A DNA stretch of 64,000 nucleotides from Davidsoniella eucalypti (Eukaryota; Ascomycota; Sordariomycetes; Microascales; Ceratocystidaceae): the NCBI GenBank assembly GCA_004009845.1, contig RMBW01000052.1, positions 62,001 to 126,000 on the forward strand, written 5' to 3'. The notes beneath the pieces were generated by a model. It did not search any database. It was not told where the DNA came from and saw only the letters and a program-made list of their open reading frames with translations. Numbering within the stretch: the first letter of the stretch is position 1; each line of letters opens with the position of its first letter. The position numbers were made by a program, and so were the translations under genes. Positions 56,727-64,000 of the stretch are shown here, piece after piece.

Positions 56727-59001
56727 CCCTTGAATCGGGGTTGTTGGCCGAAGACATTTTTCCCATATCTTTCAAAGTCTAAATGATAGTGCCTAAATCT
56801 CATATCTGATATATCACTCACCACAATACCACAATATACTATATATATAGTACATATCTCATGTTATAATAACTCTTATATCCTCGTGTCCATTCAATAC
56901 GGTTGTATCTATAAAGTGGCATTACCAACCAACAATCGGCCCATGTCTTCAAGTGACTGTTTCCTCTAAAACTATGTTACATTATAGAAGGAACTACTTT
57001 ATAGCACGAATCAAATCGTTTACGGGAATAAAAAAGCAGTTGATATGTAAAACATTAGGGAACTGGGAAATAAACGGCAAAAAGATGTCAAATCCTGCCT
57101 TGTAGAATGAACACCCCCCCCCCCACCCTTGAATAACCAAGCTATGATTGTTAGCCAATCTAGATAGCTTTTATCATTAGTATATTATAAGCATACAATA
57201 CTATCATTTGATATAAATTTCAGAGACTTACTTTCTTTTAGAAACTAATGAATAAAGACATTCAAGATTCAATAAAGGGTGTGTATTCCAATCCCCCCAA
57301 GCGATATTGAGTAAGGATTTAACCCGGTTTACAACTCATACTATTCCGTATAGCCAAAATATTATTAGTCCCAAAAAGGGAGTCAGCTGTTGATGGTCGC
57401 ACACTTCGTTAGTGTTCTTCTTAGTACTTGATAAGTCCCTGCGGTCCGGGGAATAATAAGATTACTCACCCCGAATACTGGCATAGCCTCGGTTAAGGTG
57501 CTGACTCTTCTCTTTGTTTGATATGTTAGTAGCTGTAATTAAATATTGTTCTAGACATCCACATCCCGGTGTCGACTTGGTCATATTCGGGGTCTCCAAC
57601 TGCGATATGTGTGATTTGCGGATATCATGCAGATATGTGCAAGTTTAGAATTAATAAGATGATAAAGGCGTTACAGAATATCAAGAGTCAAATAAAATAA
57701 ATGATGTAGAAAATATTCTATATTGTATTGTACATACGCGTGGAAAGAATCACTGTGACTATATTTGCCACAAGTTACTTTGCACCATTTCCTCTTCCGA
57801 GATCAGTCGAAGAAAATCAATAATCTGACGTAGATTTCCATTGTCTACCTAAACTCCGCGACAGAAACAACCGAGAAGGAAAGAAAAAAAGCAAAACGAA
57901 AAAATATGTGTGGATATAGCAAAAATGGTAAACAGAGATAAAACACCAACCCAGATATTTGAGAAGCTAAAGAAGAAAAAAGACGTAGAAAATGGAGTAA
58001 GGTCAGCTAAACGATGCCTTGTGGGGTGTAGATGTGGCAATCGGTGTCACCCGGGCCCGATTCGGAGTTATCGAGTTCGGCGTATTTTCGCTGAATATGA
58101 AGGTAAGAGAATAGGCCGACTTCCCCAAAGGGGCAATGCATGACCGTATATAGAAGGGTGTTTTTTTAGTGTAGGGAGTTGGAGTGTAGTGACAGTAGCA
58201 GTGGTAGTAATGGTAGCAGGCAGTAAGCAGTAGCAGCATCCAGCTGTCCGTCGTACTGATTGAAGGAATAGTATCAGTGCAGTGAAAGTAATAAAAGGGA
58301 GAACGAAACGAAAACCAATACAGGTGATGAGGCCAACAGAGCGAAAGGAGGCTCGGCGTCTTCGCCGTCTCATAATCGCTCAATCTGGAAATATCTCGCT
58401 GTTGAATTGATTTGGGGAAGAGGTGGCACATGGAATAGGTCAAATGGGACAAATCTCCAAGTTAGGATAACAATGCCCCTTTGGCGGAAAAGCCTTTTAG
58501 GGGGGAAATGCATCATGCGGCAAACCGCATGCAACTACAGCTGCATCTACATCGAATCAAGCAGGTCCAGCTCTAGGCTGCAAATTTCCCCCCCAAGCGA
58601 GTAGATAGAATAGCCATACATAGATAGAGAGCTTGTCATCTGTTCTATATGCCTTGTATGCACGAAGCAACAAGAAACCAACCAGCAACATGTGGATGGT
58701 GGCCATGTGACATTTCGTGCAATACGACATTAGCTAAAACCCGGGGGTTGCATGGGTTTGACGCTTCCCACGCCCATTTTTCCTTGCCTGTGCTGCACTA
58801 GTCGATGGACTTCTGTTGCAGCTCCCACAGAAAGGAGCCCTGTCAGCGTTCCTTTTACTGGGTCTGGGTACTATTCATGTAGCAAGCGAGCAGGCGACTA
58901 ACAGCAAAAATTACGACTTTCTCGTCGCCAAGCTGATACCATTGTCCAGATTGTTGCTGATACTCAACAATCATCGCCTACAAAAAAGGCAAACAAGGCG
59001 T
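56727..59001. other. Intergenic, no gene seen
   Basis: 2.3 kb of AT-rich DNA with a C-tract at 57114-57124. Long frames here (for example minus 58003-58452) have skewed composition and no domain. A GTA/GCAGTAG-rich stretch lies at 58190-58240. Confidence 0.4.
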
Positions 59002-60634
59002 TTAGAACGAGTTGACCTTGGCCATGCTGCCCTGCTCGATCAGAGCCTTGTGAAGGTCGAAGCTGTTGAACAGCAGGTGGGGCTCGTGGCCCATGCCCTT
59101 TCGCAGGCACTCGAACTCGGCCTTCTCGAAGTAGTGCTTCAGAATAGGCTGGTAGACGGGGTGGGCGCACTTGTCAATGATGACACGGGCACGCTCGCGA
59201 GGAGACAGACCACGAACATCAGCCAGACCCTGCTCGGTAACGATAATGTCCAAGTCATGCTCAGTCTGGTCAACGTGAGTGCACATGGGAACGATGCACG
59301 AGATACCGTGGGGGTCGGTCTTGGAGGAACGCGACGAGGGGGTGTGCATGATGGAGTAGCGGGCGTTACGCAGAAAGTCGGCAGAGCCACCGAGACCGTT
59401 GAGCATGCGGGAGCCGTTGACGCAGGTAGAGTTAGCGTGAGCGTAGATGTCAACCTCGACAGGAGTGTTCATGGCAATGACACCGAGACGCTTGATGATC
59501 TCGGGGGAGTTAGACACTAGTTGGTTGCGCAGAAGAATCATGTCATGGTACTTGTCCCAGTTGTCGTAGAAGCGCTTGAAGCCCTCGGGGGAGAAGCGGA
59601 TGGAGGTGGCGGTAGCGTAGTCAAGGTGACCGCTGTCGAAAAGATCCAGGAAGGTGTCCTGGATGACCTCGGTCCAGACAGTTAGGTTGTGGAACTTGGA
59701 CTCCTGGAGACCACCGATGATGGCGTTGGCGACGTTGCCAATGCCGGACTGCAGAGGTAGCAGCGAGGGCTTAAGACGGCCCTGGGCAACCTCGTGCTCG
59801 AAGAACTCGATCAGGTTGTTGGCAATGGCCTTGGAGGTGATGTCGGCAGCGGCGTTAGGGCCGGTCTTGTCGGGGCGAGTGCACTCGACGATACCAACGA
59901 CCTTTTCAGGGTCAACGGGGATCGAGGTGGTACCGATGCGGTCCTGGCAGCGGGTGACCTGGTACGGTCTGCGGATGGACTCAGGCATGGTGATGTCGTG
60001 CAGGCCCTCGAACGAAGGGATGGTGGTGTTGACCTCAATGATGATCTTGTCGGCCATGTGAACGAGCTCAGGCGAGGCACCGACTGAGGCACCAGGGACA
60101 ATGGAACCGTCAGCCAGGATAGCGGAGGCCTCGATGACGGCAACGTCAAGCTTGCCGCCCTTCTTGTCCTTGGTGTACCAGCCGTAGGTCAGATCTGAGG
60201 GGAACATGGACAGGTGCTTATCGAAGAAGTTGATGCGGCCCTCGTTGATGCCCTTGGAGATCTCCTTGCCGACTTGGTGGGGAGAACGGCGGTTGATCAT
60301 GTCCAGGGCAGCCCAGCGGGGCTCGGTGTCACCACCAGCGGAAGCACCAACGAACAGAGAGTACTTCATCTGGCCCTGGAGCTTGTTGGCCTCGACATAG
60401 TCAGCCAGGGCCGTGGGGACCAGCCTAGAACAACGGTTAGGTGCTGTTGAAGCATGATGTAGAGTGTAGATGATAGACTTACTTGGGGTAGCCGACACCA
60501 GTGAAGCCGGACCAGCCAACATAAGAGCCGTTAGGGAAGTGCTGGATGAGAGACTCGGCAGTAGTGAGCTTCTTCAGGTATGAAGGGCGGGCCACGCGAG
60601 CACGCAGGGCCGCTGAGGCAACGGGAGAGGCCAT
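59002..60634 (-). CDS. ACH1: Acetyl-CoA hydrolase / CoA-transferase Ach1
   Basis: Exons 60634-60483 and 60424-59002 (GTAAGT/TCTAG, phase 2) give 524 aa, matching yeast Ach1 (526). The ATG at 60634 (MASPVASAALRARVARPSYL) gives a basic, Ser/Ala-rich start compatible with mitochondrial import. Hallmarks: GWSGFTGVGYPK spanning the splice site, GASAGGDTEPRWA, QSGIGNVANAIIGGL, GLGGSADFLRNA and VTEQGLADVRGLSPRERA. It transfers CoA between short acyl-CoAs and acids (acetate, propionate, succinate), protecting mitochondria from acetate and propionyl-CoA build-up; hydrolysis is a side activity. An A/G-rich tandem tract lies upstream at about 60838-60882. Neurospora acu-8 is the likely ortholog. Confidence 0.96.
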
Positions 60635-63600
60635 TGTGAAAGAGATATTAGGAGATTGGAGGGGCTATTAGAGGACAACAGCTGTGTTCTATGAGCCAAG
60701 AAGTTAATTAGTATGATGGTGGAAGACAGGAAGACGAAGAAGTGGTGGCAGATGGCGTCAAACTTACGCAAGCAGAGAATTTAGTTATAGAAACAAACAA
60801 AACAAGAAAGAAAAACAGATAGAAGAAAAGATAAATCAAAAAGAGAAATAGAAGAAAAAGAAGAAAAAGAAGAAAAAGAAGTTAGCCTGAAAACAACGGC
60901 AGTGGAAAAAGGCGGCGACGGAGACTTTTAAAAAAGAAAGGAAAAAAGGAGACGATAGTCCAGAGCAAAAAATAAACAGGCGCCGATTTTTCAGTGGGAA
61001 AATAGAAAAACAAAGCTTGCCAAAGGGAGTTCGTTTTGTTTATTTGTTGCTTTGTATGCTCTAGAATGCTCCGGGAAGCTACTACTTCAAGCAAATCGAC
61101 TAAATATGAAATACGAAATACTAGTGGTGCGAGCTAGCTCGTAGCCAGCAACTACTCTTTTCAGGCAGGCAGTTCCTGCACTAGAAAGCGTGATTATCCA
61201 TAAAAAAAATGGCTATATAGATATTCATCAAGCCTGCTTTGTGTGAAATCTACATAGTAAATTAAATTGTATCTTACTCCGACCAACTCGTTCAGTTTGC
61301 CAGGTTGCCCAGTCCGGGCAAAGCCCGTTCATCCCGAGAAAAAAAAGGTACAAAAGAAGCAACACAGACAAACCTAGAACATTTGCATTGCATTCTCACA
61401 CCCCTCCCCAAGCCAGTTCTGCTCCCTTTCACAGCCTACCGTTGATTTTGATTTGATTATATTTAACGTCTATCACAGCCTACCGTGAGGTCATCATATT
61501 GTACCAAGCCAGGAAAAAAACAATGAGGAAAAACCTCCCTTTGGAGACTACAGTATTGGCTTTTCGGCCAGACGTCCGCTAACTTTGGCCTGAAATGCTA
61601 GCTATATACAGATAGTAATGCGGCTCCAAGCAGGTCCCCTTGCCTTGCTGAGATAGCCACATGACACCTAGTCTAGAGCTGTTCTATTCGGCTCAGAAAA
61701 GCGCGGCTAATCACCCTTGACTCGCATATTCTATGAGCCGGCTCAATATTCTCTATGAACCGTAGAAGACTTGACAGTTATATCAGCTTGTGTACACGAC
61801 TGATTACTCCACTTTTAAGCTGGTTGCATAGTTGTATACACCAGCAGGCTTCTTGGACTTCTCACGGAAACTTCCTTCTTCTCTTACGCCAACGCCCCAC
61901 TAAGTTGTTTCCTCGTTTCCCGTTCCACACGCCCCCATCGCACGACTCAGGATGGAAACAGCCTAAACGAAAGATAAAAAATGGTGTGTCTTTTTTCTTC
62001 TTTTTTTTTCTCAGTGAACAACGCCATTTTCACAGCAAAATAAAAGGCGTCTACAATAGGTAAATGGTATCTTTTTGTCCTGTGATCAAATGCATTGATT
62101 GTTTTACTACCCTGTGCCCATCACATGAGCTTTTTTTCTTCTTTTTATCTTCTATATCATCTATATCTCACCAAGTGGATTCTTGGCATCTGAATTAATG
62201 TCGTCATAGTCCATAATCAGCTACATATGCAGTATCAAATACAGAACTATCAGACCCGAGGCTCTACAGAACAGTCATTCATTGCGCTCTTGTTTCTTCT
62301 GCTACGGAGGCTGAGTGGATGTTCGAGTGGATACAGTTATACTAGTAATAGTTGTATATGGGTCTTGTACCCCAAGGATGAATGGGCGGATTGATGGGAG
62401 AAAAATGCAGGAAAAAAATGGGAAAATGGAACGAGGCACTAAAACTTTCCACCTATAACCCCAGTCACGATAAATGATTTCGACACGAGTTACAGGCAGA
62501 AATGTATAAATGATAAAAATAAGATAAAATTAAAATCATATGTTTGCGGTAATGGGCCGCCGCACTGAGGCTCAAATTTATAATCTTTATTTTTGTGATT
62601 CTAGCGTACAAGATCCGTAATACCCGTCTGACAATTTATAGGCACTGAAACACAAAGAAAAAGAAAGAAAAAAAAGAGATCTCAGGGTCACCCTTTTTCA
62701 GTTATCACACAGACATTGTGTCCAAAGTAGTCAACAATCAAAAGTACAGCTTAATACCAGTAGGACAAAGAAACCAATGGGCTGTCAGGTAATTTAGCGA
62801 TTGTTTATTCTCCTGCAAATCCCGGAGAAATTCCACAACTTTCCACTGACCGAACTACCACCAGACCAGACAGAAAAAAGCAAGCCATCACGATTTCTCC
62901 AAAGCCCTTCTCCGATCTTTTTTTAGTTGTATGTTCTAGTATGTATTTATTTATCATTTTACGTCTTTATGTGGATCTGTTCTAGTCAACTTACCTTGTA
63001 CTAAAAACCTACTATACTTGTTGGGGACTTTTTTTTTCAGAAACGGTTTCTCGGCTGACTCTCCCTTGTTCCCTTTTTTCAGGAGAATATTATTTCCCCA
63101 ATTATTTAATTCTTTGTTTTTTCTCAAACTTCTTCTCACCTCGGCCGGAAAACTGGAAGCTTCGACCATTAGAGTAAAACTCCCTTTCAGCCTACCGAAC
63201 TTTTTTTTGGGGGTGACAATAAGCCTCATTCGGTATATTTGTACACAAACCCTAACCTTAATATTTCAAATAAGCTACCTTTGGTTTTATCACGACTCTC
63301 GAGTTTTTGTAACTTATTCGTGAGTGAAGATATTTAAACACTAATTGTCAACATTACATTATATCAACAGTCCCTCATTGCCATTGATACCTATGATTTG
63401 CCATGCCCCAAATGCATTACCACATAGAAATCTGACAGCGCTTCCTCTTACTCCTCTCGGCAGGCTCGTGCATAGATTTCTCTTCATTTTATATATCTAT
63501 ATTTTTTTTTATACAAAGAGTATTCTGTGTTGTTCTATCTAGGCGGCTCCACTCTCCCCATCGCGGCGAAACAGGCAAAAAGGAGCGCCGGTCTCGCTTG

Positions 63601-64000
63601 GCTACTACCAAGTACAAAAAAATTAATAATACTGGTAGCATTAGCCTCCTAGGCTGCAAGGAACCCTTCACGATAAATGATCAGCCAGCAGAAAATACCA
63701 GTATAAGTGGCAGTGGTAGTTAGCAGAGTGAAGCAACTATAGAAGATATACATGTAGCTACAGTAGCATAGAGGGGTACTACTACTACCATAGCCTTTTA
63801 TAACAAGACGCTGTATGTACTAATAGTGGTGACAAGCAACACCAAATCCTTTCAGTCGGCCCAGCATCTCGGAAGAGCGAGCTAAGCTGCGCGAAGGATC
63901 TCGTTCGAGTGCTATTTTTTATTTTATTTACTACCTTTTAGGCTGGATCGTATCTTCTTGCCTAAGGCTTCATGGCCAAACTGACAAGTTGCAGATATAA
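60635..64000. other. Gene-poor right end
   Basis: 3.4 kb: the ACH1 promoter with GAAGAAAAA repeats (about 60838-60882), then AT-rich DNA with homopolymer runs. A LINE 3' fragment lies at 62943-62978. Frames such as 61755-62063 or 63018-63323 show no conserved content. Confidence 0.45.
62943..62978 (-). mobile_element. Very short LINE 3'-end fragment
   Basis: TATTTATTTATC followed by ATTTTACGTCTTTATGTGGATC is the same tail-plus-UTR junction as at 3978-4018 (same orientation) and 9956-10001 (opposite). Only about 35 bp remain, an extreme 5' truncation typical of LINE insertion. Confidence 0.65.

Noticed and set aside
58003..58452. 149-codon minus ORF
   Set aside because: Tyr/His/Ser-rich low-complexity translation of GTAGTAG-type repeats; no domain.
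58816..59520. 234-codon plus-strand ORF
   Set aside because: Mostly antisense to ACH1; its second part is a compositional shadow.

Overview
The window is nuclear DNA of a filamentous ascomycete (Pezizomycotina). Genes are split by short introns with GTNNGT donors, CTAAC-type branch sites and YAG acceptors. It carries a CFEM/Pth11-type receptor, two Zn2Cys6 regulators and remnants of a fungal LINE. I cannot place it to genus from sequence alone.

Layout. (1) 1-1.67 kb: the end of a large repeat-built protein gene (minus strand) that leaves the window on the left; its frame has no early ATG. (2) 2-20.6 kb: a duplicated accessory region with five intact paralogous genes for small secreted proteins (about 221-225 aa, each with one intron at the same place). 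Two of them, in the order subfamily I then subfamily II, form the left arm of a ~4 kb inverted repeat (10.08-14.38 kb). The mirrored pair forms the right arm (16.57-20.55 kb), around a 2.2 kb unique spacer. A third subfamily I copy (2.06-4.28 kb) is inverted relative to the left arm. LINE fragments border the copies, and a clean 190-bp solo LTR with 5-bp target duplications sits in one arm only. A CFEM/Pth11-like GPCR gene lies between the outer copy and the palindrome. (3) 22-30.5 kb: a Zn2Cys6 regulator, RFT1 and DBP3. (4) 31.7-47.1 kb: a run that looks like nitrogen-compound scavenging: an Fcy-type purine/cytosine permease, an MFS exporter, an isochorismatase-fold hydrolase, an HSL-type alpha/beta hydrolase with a GC-AG intron, a Fur-type NCS1 permease, an amino-acid permease and a secreted arginase/agmatinase-family enzyme. 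GATAAG sites cluster around the two NCS1 permeases, including a perfect 20-bp palindrome of two sites at the 5' splice site of one of them. (5) 49.4-56.7 kb: a second Zn2Cys6 regulator, a homogentisate-dioxygenase-family enzyme and a cytochrome P450, possibly a small aromatic-catabolism group. (6) 59-60.6 kb: acetyl-CoA hydrolase/CoA-transferase ACH1, followed by 3.4 kb without a recognisable gene.

The strongest candidate for something undescribed is the secreted-protein palindrome. Its subfamily II members keep a His/His/Cys set that could belong to a permuted papain-like fold, while subfamily I has lost the Cys. The repeat protein at the left edge is the second candidate. All exon joins were made by eye from splice signals and reading-frame continuity; no search or alignment program was run.
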